A stretch of 64,000 bases of DNA, from assembly GCA_019096155.1 (NCBI GenBank), contig JAHCVI010000001.1, positions 2,170,001 through 2,234,000 on the forward strand, in the 5' to 3' direction. The notes below the pieces were generated by a model. It did no database searches. It saw only the letters and a program-made list of their open reading frames with translations, and was not told where the DNA came from. Shown here piece after piece: positions 35,983-49,282 of the stretch. The position numbers were made by a program, and so were the translations under genes. Position 1 is the first letter of the stretch. Every line of letters starts with the position of its first letter. This DNA is from Staphylotrichum longicolle. Its lineage: Eukaryota; Ascomycota; Sordariomycetes; Sordariales; Chaetomiaceae.

Positions 35983-38900
35983 GGAAGACATAGCATCTGT
36001 AGCATCTGTTAGCAGGCCATTTTATGTATGTAAAAATCGTCCTCTCGACTACCGCTCTTACGATCAAGTTCAACTCTCGCTGGGCCTGCTTGTTGGAGTT
36101 CCTGCCTTCCAGGTTGAATTTGAAGTCCAGCAGCTTTTGGATCCCTAACGATCCCATCGAACGCCTCTCCCCTCCCACCTCCCACCTCCCGTCGCCAGTT
36201 TTCCATCATTCTGCCGTCGGCTTGCCGTCTCTCCTACGTCTGACTCGCGTCTGCAAAAACTGCTCCGCGTCCCTCTGTTCCCACCAAAGCTCCCCTCTTT
36301 CCTTGATGCAGAGCTGCCTGACCTCGGCTGAAGTTTCGATTTTTTTGCCCATCCCGCGTTTGCCTGCTAGAGCCCGGTCGGTTGGTCGGTCGAGGAGTCC
36401 ACAAGAAATGTGTGATGGTGTTCAACTTCCCATCGTCTGTAGATTTCTTCCATTGGAGTCCGAGTTTTGCCGCTCTGATGGTTTTGCGCCATTGTTTTGT
36501 CGTCACCGGTCAGCCCTTTCCGCCTGCTGTTGGGTGTGTGACCGGGCCTTGACAGCACACCGGCTGATGCTGTGTCACGTCCTGAGCCTGTGATGCTGTG
36601 AGCTGAAGCATCAGAGCTTCTTTGTAAGGCCGCTGTCATGCGCAAATGCTTGCTTATCAGGAGGACAAAGAAGGCTCGTAAGGGAGGCCTCGTTGATGCC
36701 TTGTCGTCTTGTCCAGCAGCTCGTAGGGTAGAAACGCAAAAGGCGGGTTGCGGTTGGAACAAAAATAAACATGGGTTACACAGCCGTCGACATCCGCGGT
36801 TAAGGTAAAGAAGTACTTACAGAGTATGTTCTTCTCAATTCGGCTGATGACGGGGCTGGCCGAGTGGGAATTTGCATCAGGCTGTGTGCAGCCACCACAC
36901 TAGAGGTGTGTGTGAGCTTCCCTGCATTCAACCCCCTTTTCGGCTACAAAGGGGTAAACAACACCTCGCATCACTGGGGCGACACATGCTATCCACACCA
37001 GCTGGAGAGGACCCTGAGCCTTCCCCGAAAAACGTGACCTCTGTGTTACATCTTTATTAGGATACCGCGTTCCTTGCACGGCAACTAGGTCGTCTCCTTT
37101 CCCTGTTACCTGTCAATTTTGGATATCTGGCTTGGATGCCATCCCACCGATCGGACCCCAAGTCACGAGGGTTTGCCACTTGAACTAAAACAAGACCAGC
37201 CCGATCCTGATCCTGATCTGATCTCTGATCGGCAACCACGTGGATCATGGGGCAAGACACGGCATGACACATTGAACATGGGACGAAGGGGTCCAGGCTC
37301 GATCGGAGCGAGAGCCCCCTCCTCCGGCTACCCAGTCATTGTCGGTGTAAATCACTGCATGTAATGCATATACCATACCGGGTCAGATCCAGCAGCCCGT
37401 CTCCGAGGTGCATATCCCAGCCCCTCCTCTTCTTCTCCACACACACCCACTGCGAGGGTCCGCATCTGCGAGATCCGCGCACAAGAGCGGCGCTGACGGC
37501 ATGGCAGTGAAAGGGTGTGAAGGCGAGGGGTCCGTTCGACGACGTCAGCTTGTCTCAGTCCCGGTGTCTCAACTGGCCAACCCGATCGCCGAAGGGGGGC
37601 AGGCGAGGGCCAAAAGGGGGAGGGGTGTGAGTGTATGCCCGTCTGTCTCGCAGCCCGCGTTTCAGATGGGGGGGAGGCCACTCACGGCACTGTGCCATCC
37701 ATCCTGGGAGACACACGGCATGCATCAGTACCTTACCTTGCTTTTCCTGATCCTCAAAGGTGGTGTATGGAGGGTTTGTAATGGCTGATGCCTCCATCAC
37801 ACCATCTGTTTAGCCCATCGATGGCATCCCCTTGCTTCCGTGCCGCAGCTAGCCATCGACACCACATCAGCGGGTGCTGTACTGTGTACAGGTGCACCCA
37901 AACAGTGACGGTGGGGGGACGATGCGACGAAATAGGCTGGGTGGGATGAGCTGGCCGTCCTGAAATAGCCGTACAGCATGCACGCCATCCCGTTACTTGC
38001 CCAGACCAGGCTTCACCGAGTCCACCCAGTGTGGGTGGGACAGGCGGGATTGAGAACTGACAGCCCCCAATCTCCCCCATGCCACCGTATCAAGCTGGGC
38101 AGCCATACATAGGTCGGTACCGGTCATTGTAGGCCAGTGAGCTGAGAGTATACACGCCCCTTTTCACTAGTCAGTCAAATGTCCAGAATATGGTAAGCAA
38201 GAAATCCATGACGACAAGAAGAGGGGAAGCAAGTGACTGATCATTTATGATTCTGGAAATGCCCACACCACGACCCTTTCAATAACAGCAAGAGAAGCTG
38301 AAATGGTCCATTAGCCCACCTCATAGTCGCAAGAGGAGGAGCCAGTAGCAGCAGCGGGCAACGGCCATCTCCAACGGGCTGCATCTGCAAAGGGCCCGAT
38401 TCGGAAGTCGAGCGGCCCAGATGCGGAATGTGGCTCTGCCTGGCCTTGGGATGACGTCTCGTATTAGAGCCGTGTCTGAGATTAAACAGGGTCTGGAATC
38501 CAGTGGGCAGCTTGTTGGCGTTTTGAAAAGTGATACTCCGTATGCTGTCTGGGAAGAGGGTGTCGTCGTGTGTGCCGGGACAGGGGAGGCGTACCCGGGC
38601 TCACCTCGCTACCGGGGTGCGGCAAAGAGGTACCACGTCAGGTTAACTCGGTGTGAGGCTCTGCGCACCCTGTCTGGAGCAAGGCAATCGAGATCCAGCA
38701 TTCCAAGGGTTGTCGTGCCCGTGATAACCCCTTGGAGACTTGTGGAGGGAGGCCATTCAGGGGCAAACTACCTTGAACGAGACAGGTCAGCTTTCATGAG
38801 TTTAATTTCTTTGTCTCAGGATCACTGCTGCGCACCAGCTGTTTGCTCTCTAGGTCTGATTAAATATTGAAACTGACCGTGAGCAATCAGCTGGGTCTTG

Positions 38901-40692
38901 CTGCGCCTTTCAGGGGCTGGTGTAACACGGGACAAACAACTAAACAGAGGATGGGGGGTGGCTCTGGGTCTTGCCAGGCGCCCAGCAACCGTTCGCACGC
39001 AGTGTCTCGTGGTTGGATCGTGCTCCTTCAGATTGAAGGACTGACATTTCCAGCAGACTCTCTCCCGCGATTGTTGCGGGCGACAAGATAAAACCTCAGG
39101 GGATCAGCATGGTCTCAGCACTCCTGTCTAGGACGGCCACTCCACGGTCACTCTATCTGCTCCAGCCCTAATTTTGATGGAGAAACAACGCCGACGTTAT
39201 GCTATCAAATACAGCAAGGCAGCTATTTGGGCTACTCCAGGGTTTGGGACGGGGGTCATGCGGGTCACAGGCCGCGAGGCACCGATCGTAGCCCTGCTTC
39301 CACATCCATTTCCGCTCCCCGGTGCCGATTCTTCGAAGCCGAATTCACTCCCCAGTTTTGACTTCACTCACCGTTCTTCAGCCCTCCTAGAATGTCTTCT
39401 CTACGCTCCACCCTCTTCGCCATCTTCGGTAGCCGAGAGGACTTGGCCCTGAGTCGTCGAGACCGGGACTGCAGTCAGCGCTCGGTGCCGAAATCATGTC
39501 AACACCGGCCGCTACTCCGACTTGCGCTTCTGCTGAGCACCTGACCCTCGGCCCGCATGGCCATCTGCCGACCTGCGTTCTGCGATGCTGAACAACTCGA
39601 CCTATCGGGAGGATCGGATCGATCATACAACATGCCCACAGTTCTTCCTCGGTGGGTTTCTACCAGATCATGGACGAGCGGAAACCATACAGACATCGAA
39701 GTAGCCAGGCCGGCCAATGCCAACCAACAGAGCTCACCGGTCTCGCACCTCCGCCGCTCGAACCAAGAGGCTCAGGTCGCGTCAACCCAGGCAATTGGGA
39801 ACGGTGCCGCGACCCCACGACCCCCACACACACCGCCTCAGGACACTTGCGTTTTGTATTGAGCGCCACCATACAGGAGGAAATAGCAAGGGCTCACTCG
39901 AGCCCCTGCTAGGCAAGCTCAGGCAAGGCAGGGAAAGCAGCGCCGTGCCGCTGCATGGCCGGCAGGAGTTGATTGCCTCGGACCGCCGGATCCTCGAATC
40001 GACAGCGTATTCCCCGAGTGATAGTTGCCGCTTGCCATTGGGGGGGTGCGGTTTGCGAAGCCAACAATGGCGGGGCACACACCAGAGGGAGAGACAGGGG
40101 CCCTGTACAGAAAAAAAAAGCTGCCCATCGCCTCATGGACATGGTCGAACAAATCCCCAACTTAGGCAACCCCATGCTCAGACACGGGTCTGCTAACCGG
40201 TCACCCCCACGCCCTCGAGGGAACCGTATCCGGTCAGAGTTGAGCGCCAGAGGCGCCAGAGGCGCCAGCCGGCGGAAATGCGGGGGATCGTCGGCAGACC
40301 AGTGAGAGATCCGTGTCTACCCCAGATCTGGGCTGGGAACGAAGCATGTGGTGGCAGACACACATGCTGCGGTACGCTCTGTTCTGCCGGCACCCACGTC
40401 TCAGCCTTTGGTGAGACCAATGACCTGATGTTGGACTGCGCACAAGAACGGCAGCTGTCTCGGGTTCCGACGGGACATTCGGCGTGGCTCTCCGTCTCTG
40501 TAAGTGTTAAGATTCTCGCCGGCCAGTCAAGTTGTCCCCATCCGCCATGTTGAGGGCCTCGCGGAGGTAAAATAAGAAGGGGGGCAGAGAAGGTCAGAAG
40601 CTGCCAGGGGGGTCTGATGCAGCATCGGGATGCAGGTTCGCTGACGGCACAAGCAGGTTTCCGTTCGGGTACGTGGGCAACCCGCGGCCGGG

Positions 40693-40705
40693 CCCCCCCC
40701 CCCCC
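40693..40705. repeat. Poly-C run, 13 bases
   Basis: Thirteen consecutive cytosines in the gene-poor stretch. Confidence 0.85.
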
Positions 40706-43110
40706 AACAAGCCCAGTATCGAGCATCTTTGACGAATCTGCCGACGACGAACCGGACGCGGGCATCCGGTGCAGCACAGCTTTTGGGTCTGTGTACGCCC
40801 GGTGAGGGCCGGGGAACGCACCTCTGCCCAAGGGAACATCGTTGCACGGGGCCAGCGAATCGAGACTTGCGGCAGAAGTCGGGGACGTCGAGCACGGGGC
40901 TTCGAAGAAGCTCATCGCGCACGGCATGCTGCTGTGCTCCGCGACGCGGTTACGCTGCCCATGCGGTTAACTACATAGCCAACGCTGGCCTGTGATGCCG
41001 TGTCAGGTTGCTCGCCGTTCTCCCCCATGATACCACCAGGCCGAACACGCCTAGGAGGCTGCGGTGCATCCGTGGCGCGCATCGGCTGTACTGTACAGTT
41101 TACATGTGGACAGGACCTCTGTGCTCCCCCTTGGACAGGTCTTGGTGGAATTTGGCCCATGCACGGCGGCGAAGTGGTTGCAGCGGCTTGCCGAGGGCCA
41201 TGACCGCGTCTTCCCATGTGGTCCCCAACAGCCGGGCCAGGCCCGCATATCGAGATCGGCGACGACGACTTCCGGAAGCTCGTGGTTTCTGGGCGGGTTT
41301 GGATCCTGCCGGGGACCATGTGGCTCCACTGCCAGACCGGTCAACCTAGCGCTGCATTTGTCGTGCATTATCGCTGTGTCGGTGAGGCGCCGAAGTCTGG
41401 GGGAAGGATGAGTTGTCGTGGCATTGCAGCCCCCGGCAGCCGCCGTCCGGGCGCTGGGGGGGTGGCATCTGGTGGTGGGCGGGACGGGATCCGCCAACGG
41501 GAGCGAGGCGGGCAAGGCGGGCCTCGATGACGCGAACCGGCTGATTTTGAGTTTTTGGGGTGGGAATGCTCCGAGAGCCGCCAAGCAGAGATCGGCTGCT
41601 GCGTGCTGCTGGGGGGCTTTGCTGGACGGGGGCCACGGGGGGCCTTGACGGATGAGGTTGCGACGGTGTTGCCGGAAAGAGGATGAAGCCGGAGCAGAGC
41701 ATTCCCATCCCTGGCTGGTTACCGAATCAGGCCGCATGAAGAAACACTCACTCACCCATTCATCTCCGGTCACGGACGATGTCAAAGATGTCATCTCGAA
41801 CTTGACATCCGAGCCCTCCCGCTTCTCCCGTCGTCCCGGCCGGCAGATCAAATTGCTCAGGACTGCCGTCAAATCGTCAGAATCGTCAGACTGTCGAATC
41901 GCGCGCATCTTGCAAATCTGCCAAGTCTGCAGATGCCTGATCCTGACCCTGATCCGTTCAGGCCGGGTCCCCTTCAGAGATGGCACCCGTCGTGTCGGCC
42001 ATACCCAACGCTACCTCAGCACTGTACCGCAGATTCTGGCGGTGGGCACGATGAGACCCAATTGCTCTCAGGGCGAAGCCCTCTTTCTCTCTCTTCTCTT
42101 TCTCGTCTTCTCGTCTTCTCCTCCCGAGTGTCACATCTCACTTGCCGTCCGCCCGCAGGTAATATCGCACAAACGAGGCAATGGCAGCAGCCCGGAGTGC
42201 TTCCGGACCCTTCATTCACCTTTGCGTGGACACGCTTGCGGCTCACACCCTTGAGGTTGTGACTTGCACACCCCCCATTATGCGCGGCGAGTCGTCCGGC
42301 GACTGTGTATGGCCAGGCTCAGCCAGTGCGGGTAATTCTCCGCTCCACTCAGAGGCTGCGAGTCCTGCCTTGAGATCGCAGGTGGTGTGTGTGTGCGGTC
42401 GTTTGTACCGTGTGCCATGGCACTGGGCTTGACGGAGCAATAAGTGCGGTTGGCTTCGTTTTGGCGTCAGCGGAGGAGAGAAGTGCTGCAGCAGACGGAG
42501 GGCAAATCAGCATCCAGAAACGACAGCTACCAACGGCTCCGTTCCCCTACTAACCCCCCTCAAGCCCCCTACATCCCTACCGACGGAGGGGGTGCTGGGG
42601 CGCTAGCGCAGGCCTGCCCCCCGACCACTCCCGTGACTCCGTCCCCAGGAGCCTCGACACCCCGGACTGGCGGGACACAAATCATCCACTTGCGGGTACG
42701 CCAGCAGGTCGAGGGTCGTGGATATATGCGCATGCATGCAGCTTGGCTGCAATCACTGCTTGTCTGCGCAAGGCGGTGAGGGACCCGGCATCCATAGGGA
42801 TGGCCCGGGGATCATTGAAAGCAGAGCCGTTTGGCTGCTCGTTCTGTAGCTCAGCGAGGTCAGGGTAACGCTAACACCTCATGATGGAGACCCAGCTCCC
42901 GGCGTCAGCAAGTAGCTCGTTCAGCTTTTGCATCTTTCCATGGATGAGGGAGCTAGTTTCCCTGCTTTCCTGCTGCTTTCCTGCTGCCCGCTTCGAGCAT
43001 GGCGCGCCGCAGCCCGTTGCGTCGGGTCTCTCTGTATGGAGTACGCGCCTGTGGAGGGCATGGCAGACCAGGCGCATGTACCGGATACTCGGGCTCGTCG
43101 GGGCACGGGT

Positions 43111-43136
43111 AAGGGCTGGGAAGGGCTGGGAAGGGC
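43111..43136. repeat. 10-bp tandem repeat
   Basis: Two and a half copies of the unit AAGGGCTGGG in the gene-poor stretch. Confidence 0.8.
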
Positions 43137-43984
43137 AGCAGATCAACGCCACGAAGAGAGCTAGCTATTGCTGTCACTCGTCCGCATTCTCAAGTCGGTC
43201 CACGGTGTTACCAAGTAATAATGGTGCCAGGCCATCGAGACCATCCATCGGCTTCCCGTCCGAGCTCAACAGTCGGAGGGCAGCGTTCCAGAGCCCAGGC
43301 TTGCGTGTCTGTCTCCCCGTCGGCCCACGTCTCATCAAGATGTTCGCCCCCAGCACCGGCCCGGCTCCCGCACTCCGGCCGTCGTCTCAGGATATCAGGC
43401 GGTGATCCCCCAGGCCGTGCCCTAGCGGTGCGGTCCCAGCTTTACTGGGGGTCGGGACGGGGTGTCTTGGGTGTGTTCGGTCTCAGAATCCGTTACCTCA
43501 CCGTCGCACGTCACAGCCCAAGAAATGCGCCGGGTTGTTCTCTGTTGGGTTTCTCGGTTTCTTGGGTCTTCTGGGTCTAGGGAGGGGCAAGCTGGGATAT
43601 TGTTCGCGGCATATTCCTCAAAGGTCTCGAGATTCTGCATCCAGAAAAAGTACACGGTTGGGACTGCGGGCTTGTGCAACCGTCAACCAACCATCTGCAA
43701 GTGATGTGTTGGGAAGCCGCAGGCCTGGACCCCCCAGTGGCCCCCCCTCAGGGCCCCAAAAGCGCACCCCTCCACCGCCCCGCCAAAGACCCGCGTCCCC
43801 TACTCTCGCGTGGTTGGCTAGGAGCTTGGGACCAAAACAGGGTACCCTGGGCAGGCGTGTCAACCCTCGCCCGGGGTGCCGCCCTAGCGCTCTCGCGAGG
43901 GAGTGAAATGCCACCTTACCGACCGTGACTTCACCTCCCACACAGGGCCCGGGGAGGAAATGCGGGTGCAGTGTGCAGCGTACG

Positions 43985-44004
43985 GTAGGTACAGAGGTAC
44001 CTAC
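43985..44004. repeat. Inverted repeat, GTAGGTAC/GTACCTAC
   Basis: Perfect 8-bp arms with a 4-bp spacer about 1.1 kb upstream of the ABC transporter ATG. A related TACCTAGGTACCTA block is at 26987-27000. The function is unknown. Confidence 0.7.
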
Positions 44005-44775
44005 AGTACACACCACAGCAGTCCCAGGGCAGGTCTGCCACAGACATCGATCCGACTGACCGACTAATAGTTTGAAGCCCCCGTCTACCCGTGCTCCTTG
44101 GAGCTCGACTTCTCTGTTTTTTTGATGTCCAAAATTCAACGAACATTGTCCCACCCACGCTCGTTTATTTCCGCCCATTGGCACTGCCCGAGGTCGGTTC
44201 GCTGGTCCCTCGATTCAGGTTCCGGCTGCCCTCGATCGGTTGAGATCGGCCCTTCTGCCGTCACGAACGGTCACAAAAGGTCACACCGAAAACTTACAAC
44301 CGCGGCCCGGACACACACAAAGGAGGATCAGGGACGACGCAGCACCCGGAGGCAGCCCGCTCGAGCTCCAGGTGCACTCCGTCCAGCCCTCCAGCCCGTC
44401 CAGGTCAGTCATCAACCATCATCATGGTGCTGCTGCTGCTAGTCAGCTTGTCTCGCCCTGTCAGCCGTTGCCGTGGCCAAGGTCGTGATCTCGACTTTCA
44501 GCACCCCATGGACCCGCTCCCAGTGGCGAAAGCCACACCAACCTCGTCAGCTGCGCACCCGCTTCCCCACCATGCCCGCCGCTCATCCAGGCTCGAGCCA
44601 GGTCGTCCGTGGCCATTCCTGAGCCATTCGAGCCATTCACCGTTGCAATTCGAGATGCTGACTTGCGAAACCCGTCGACAGCCCCTCCATTTGCCGCCAC
44701 AACCCGTTAGGGCCATGAGCCGCCAGCACTGCTTCGCCTCATCCTAAACAGAACGACCTCCCGGCCTGGAAACGC

Positions 44776-45061
44776 GTATGTCTTTGCAACCTGCTCTGCT
44801 CTGCTCTTTTGCCTTCCACCCCGTGGCAGCGGCCACCACCAACACCTCCCCAACATCACCTCACCTCGGCAGGCAGGGAGCATGCAGTCTCGCCTGCAGT
44901 AGCCCTTGTTCTTCCTCCTCTTCGTCCTCTTCCCTCCTCTCCGTCCCCTTCCTCCTCCTTTTTCTCTTTTTCCTCCTGTCCCACATTCTCTCGTTTTATT
45001 CACCCACGTCCGTTCTTCTGTAAACGACCTCTAACACCCCCTTTCCGCCCCCACCTCGCAG
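44776..45061 (+). other. Candidate 5' untranslated intron of ABC transporter gene
   Basis: A consensus GTATGT donor at 44776 and, just before the ATG, a CTAAC branch-like word (45031), a polypyrimidine tract and a GCAG acceptor at 45061. Together they suggest a 286-bp leader intron ending 6 bp before the start codon. The interior is strongly C/T-rich (about 44905-45000). The alternative is that this CT block is simply the core promoter. Confidence 0.45.
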
Positions 45062-45067
45062 GCCAGC

Positions 45068-48000
45068 ATGGACTCGCTGCCCGAGAACAACGGTCCGGAG
45101 CAGAGCTCCAGCACCGCCCAGTCGGTTCTGCGGACGGCCCAGCTGCTCTACCCGGTTATCCTGCTCCTGACCTTCGTCCTCTCGGCCGGCGTCCACACCA
45201 TTATCACGTCCAAGACTGAGGAGGAGCTCGCTGGTCCCACCGTCAAGGGCCCCGGCGGGAAGCCCTTGCCCGTCACCAAGCGGAAGCGGGAGCAGGAAGC
45301 CCTGGAGGCAGATGACGACGGTGGCGCCAACGGCGGCCTCGCCTGGACCGTCTTTCTCTACTTGACAGGCGCCATCATCCTGTCGTTTGTGGCCAATGGC
45401 GCCGCAGTCGCCCTTCATGCCATGAAGTCGGGCAGTGACTCGGGCATCGACAGTGCGTGGTGGTGTGGCGAAGAGAGAATTGTGAGTCCCTTGCCCCGCC
45501 ACGGTCCTGACTGAGGCGACCTGCATCATGCATGCAATGCAGGCGGCACAAAAGCTCTGAGGCTGACAAATCACAACCAGGTCTACATCGTCGGCTCGGC
45601 ATTCCTGTACCTCTACGTCCTCATCACGCTCCTCGAGTGGCGCGGGAGCCCCAATGTCGTCCACTTCATCTTCTGGGCCCTGAGCCTTGTGGGAGAGACC
45701 ATTGTTCTCATCGCCTATCTCTTCACCGTAACCGGTGGGAATGACGATGCTCACCTCGCCGCGGATCCCGAGGATGGTCTTGCATCCTGGGACGTCGTTG
45801 ATCTCAGCATTGGCGGCATCCGCCTTTGCCTCGTCCTGTCTTCCGTTTGTCTGTACGCCGCCGTTGCGAGCAGGCGCCAGGAGGAGACACGCGTTCACGA
45901 CGAGGAGGCACAACAATCGGATGCGGACGAGGCGAGCCCATTGCTCAACGGCAACCGAGATTACCACGGCCACGCGAACGGACACGCCACGCGCAACGCA
46001 CACTATGGCAGCACGAATGGGAGCGGCGCCCGTCGCGACTCGAACGGTCCGGGCGAACAGGGCTGCCAGGTGCGGGAGGCCGACGCGGCCTTCTACAGAC
46101 CCGACAAGCTGCCGCACAAGACGTGGTTCGAATACTGCCGCGGATACTCCGTCTTCTTCCCCTATCTATGGCCCAGCAAGTCGGCCCGGCTCCAGGGCGT
46201 CGTCCTGATGTGCTTCGTCCTCGTCATCGTGCAGCGCGTTGTCAACATTCTGGTGCCTGCGCAGCTCGGCGTCCTCACCGACACTTTCAAGGCGGGCAAC
46301 ATTGACGCACTGTGGGTGGAACTCGGGCTCTTTATACTGTATAAGCTCCTGCAAGGTCCGTCCGGCTTGCTAGGCTCCATGCGCTCGATCCTCTGGATTC
46401 CCGTTTCCCAGCACACGTACCGCGCCCTGACGACAGCCGCGTTCGAACATGTGCACTCGCTTTCGCTCGACTTCCATCTCGGGAAGCGCACCGGCGAGGT
46501 GCTTTCGGCACTGAACAAGGGCGCTTCGATCAACCAGTTCCTCGAGCAGGTCACGTTTCAAGTGGTGCCGATGCTGGTGGATCTTTTGGTCGCCATCGTC
46601 TACTTCTACGTCCGATTCGGCGCCCTGTACGCCCTCTTCGTCTCCATCATCACCTTCTACTACCTCTACTTGACCATCCGCATGGCTGCCACTAGGGCTG
46701 ACCAGCGCCGCGACATGGTCAACGCGGACCGCGAGGAGGAAGCCGTCAAGAACGACTCCATCATGTCGTACGAGACCGTCAAGTACTTCAACGCCGAGGA
46801 GAGGGAATTTGACCGCTATGGCGACGCCATCAAGAAGTTCCAGGAGGCCGAGGCCAAGGTGACTTATGGCATCAACTACATGAACATGTGCCAGTCGGTC
46901 GTGTTCATGTGCGGCCTGCTCGTCGCGTTGTTGACATGCGGCTATCAGGTATCCCGTGGCGACCGGACCGTCGGCGATTTCGTCCTGCTCGTCACGTACC
47001 TCAACCAGCTGCAGGGTCCCCTCAACTTCTTCGGCACCTTCTATCGCACAGTACAGTCGGCCATGATCTCGGGCGAGAGGCTGCTCGAGCTGTTCAAGAT
47101 CCAGCCGACCGTTGTGGACAAGCCTGGCGTGAAGCCGTTGCTGGAATGCACGGGACACATCCAGTGGAAGGACGTTGGGTTCTCGTACGACAAGCGCAGG
47201 CCGGCGCTCCAGGACCTGTCGTTCGAGTGCAAGCCCGGCACCACGACCGCATTCGTCGGCGAGTCTGGCGGCGGCAAATCCACTGTCTTCCGCCTCATGT
47301 TCCGCTACTACAACTGCCGCGAGGGGAGCATCGAGTTCGACGGCCACGACGTTAAGGACCTGACTATCGACTCGGTGCGCCGTTTTATCGGCGTCGTGCC
47401 CCAGGACACCATCTTGTTCAACGAGACGCTGATGTACAACCTAAAGTACGCCAATCCCGATGCGACCGACGCCGAGGTGTTCGAGGCCTGCCGCGCTGCT
47501 GCCATTCACGATCGCATCATGAGCTTCCCTGACGGCTACCTCACCAAGGTGGGCGAGAGAGGCCTCCGGCTGAGTGGTGGCGAGAAGCAGCGCGTGGCGA
47601 TTGCCAGGACCATCTTGAAGAACCCCAAGATCATCATGCTCGACGAGGCGACATCGGCGCTCGATGGCGAGACTGAGCAGAAGATCCAGTCTAAGCTGAT
47701 TAGCGGCAAGTTTGGTCGGGGTCGGACATTGTTGATCATTGCGTAAGTTGTGTTGTGCCTTCTCCTCTGATCACACGTGGCTAACATTCACACAGTCATC
47801 GGTTGTCAACCATCACCCACGCCGACCAGATCATCGTCCTGCACGCCGGCTCAGTGGCAGAGCGGGGCACCCACGAAGAGCTTCTTGCTCTCAACGGGCG
47901 CTACGCCGCCATGTGGGAGAAGCACTGCCGCGCCGAGCGGGCCGCCGAGCACGCGCGTGATGCCACTCGGAAGGCTAAGCGGCTTCTGAGCCAGGCAAAC

Positions 48001-48288
48001 ATTGGCGACGACGGCTACAACAGCATGCTCTCGTCGACCATCCTCCCCGCCGCCCCGCACAGCCCGTCAGCTACCGCTGTCGACGCGAATGAGACCGCAT
48101 CGATCACGTCGCACGAAAGCAGCACATCCTCGAATGGCTCAGACGGCACCCTCCAAGACGACTCCTCCGACGGGCACCGTGACGAAGATCTTCCCGACAA
48201 GCAGGACGACGCACCCCGGCCGCTTCTCTACTCGTTCCCTTCCGAGTCATCGGCGGGTCGTTCGACAGACGCGTCCAGATCCCCCTAA
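45068..48288 (+). CDS. HMT1-type vacuolar half ABC transporter
   Basis: Three exons (45068-45481, 45581-47742, 47796-48288) give 1022 residues. The layout matches Hmt1/ABCB6-type half transporters: an N-terminal extra membrane domain (LLYPVILLLTFVLSAGV, GLAWTVFLYLTGAIILSFV, then three further helices across exon 2), an Asn/His-rich linker, a six-helix ABC membrane domain (about 360-640) and one nucleotide-binding domain. Walker A GESGGGKST is at 698-706, the LSGGEKQ signature starts at 802, Walker B has Asp826-Glu827, and the switch His860 lies just after the last splice junction. All catalytic motifs are intact. In fission yeast the founding member moves thiol-bound cadmium (phytochelatin or glutathione conjugates) into the vacuole; a mitochondrial ATM1 role is less likely because of the extra N-terminal helices. 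The C-terminal tail is Ser/Asp-rich. Confidence 0.92.
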
Positions 48289-49282
48289 GCCAGAGCCCCG
48301 AATTCAGACCTGGCGTCGAGACACACCTAATCCCATCCACAAGGGGCATCATTCTCACCATATCACAATCTGATGTCATTAATTCCGGCCACGACCCAGC
48401 GAGGCAAACCTGAACGCCTCCACATTAATCCCGCCGATGAAAGACTACCTTATTCATGGACGATTTCCGCCACTTTTTTATTCCGGCGAAATCACCACGA
48501 CGAATTACGACATACAACGCTCGAATCCAAGCCGAGCTCGAGCGTAAACAACGAAACGACGTGGGCAGCACTTAATCACCCTATCCTGCTGCTTCTGCTG
48601 CTGTTCGTCTGTCTTGTCTGTCTGCCTGCCTGTTTTTATATACCAGCCTCTTTTTTTGGTCATGTTTTGCTGGGCTTTTTTATGCACCACCGCCGCCACA
48701 CGCCGCCACCACCACCACCGTTGGCCGTAATGGCATGGCTGGCCGGGTTGACTGGGCTTGGTTTTCCAAACGAAACAGATGTTCCTTTCTGGCATGCGTC
48801 GGCACCCTGGCACGGCGCATTTTCATTAATGAAGAGATGATATGACCATGATTCCCAAGCATGGGCGGCGTTTATTTGGTCGGTTTGTGTTTTATTTTAT
48901 TTTATTTTCTTACAATGTTCTGGTCTGGGCTGGTGGGGTGGGACACGGGGATAGGGGGTTCTATTTTTGGGGGGGGGGTGTGGCATGGGGATTGGAATGG
49001 GATTAGGGGCTAAGGTGCAAATGGGAGGAGGGGTGTGTGTGCACTGCATGGCTGGCTGGGCTTTTTCAACGGAGCTCGCTTCTTTTCTTTTCTCCAAAGA
49101 GAGGGATGGGGGCAGGCATGGTTTGGGAGGGAGCGGATGGAGGGGGGAAAGGGGGTATACAGAAAATGATACCCGGACTCCGTGAATCGAACCTTTTGGC
49201 GTCTGCAACCTGAGTGTGGCTGTGTACTCGTGTGGTGTGTGGACCGATTGTTTGACTCAACAAGTTTGAATAGTTCGTCAGG

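Larger units (their letters stand above)
35210..45067. other. Gene-poor stretch, 9.9 kb
   Basis: Almost 10 kb without a supported coding gene. Many short overlapping open frames occur on both strands, as expected of GC-rich sequence; the longest (41051-41986, minus, and 40193-40927, minus) have no motifs, no splice structure and shadow other frames. The stretch contains a 22-base C run (35961-35982), a 13-base C run (40693-40705), a 10-bp tandem repeat (43111-43136) and an inverted repeat (43985-44004). It is not A/T-rich. The promoter of the ABC transporter lies at the right end. Confidence 0.5.

Noticed and set aside
38421..38870. 149-codon plus-strand open frame
   Set aside because: No motif, no splicing and no codon bias resembling the confirmed genes.
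41051..41986. 311-codon minus-strand open frame in the gene-poor stretch
   Set aside because: It begins without an upstream promoter signal, has no domain motif, is Pro/Ser/Arg-rich as random GC-rich sequence is, and overlaps several equal frames on the other strand.
44996..46117. 373-codon open frame antisense to the ABC transporter
   Set aside because: It overlaps exon 1, the first intron and exon 2 of a strongly supported gene and has no motif of its own.
46370..47347. 325-codon open frame antisense to the ABC transporter
   Set aside because: Mirror of the membrane and nucleotide-binding domains; composition artefact.
49150..49220. tRNA-like T-loop word (TTCGATTC on the minus strand)
   Set aside because: The flanking bases do not pair into a T stem and no D or anticodon arm can be drawn.
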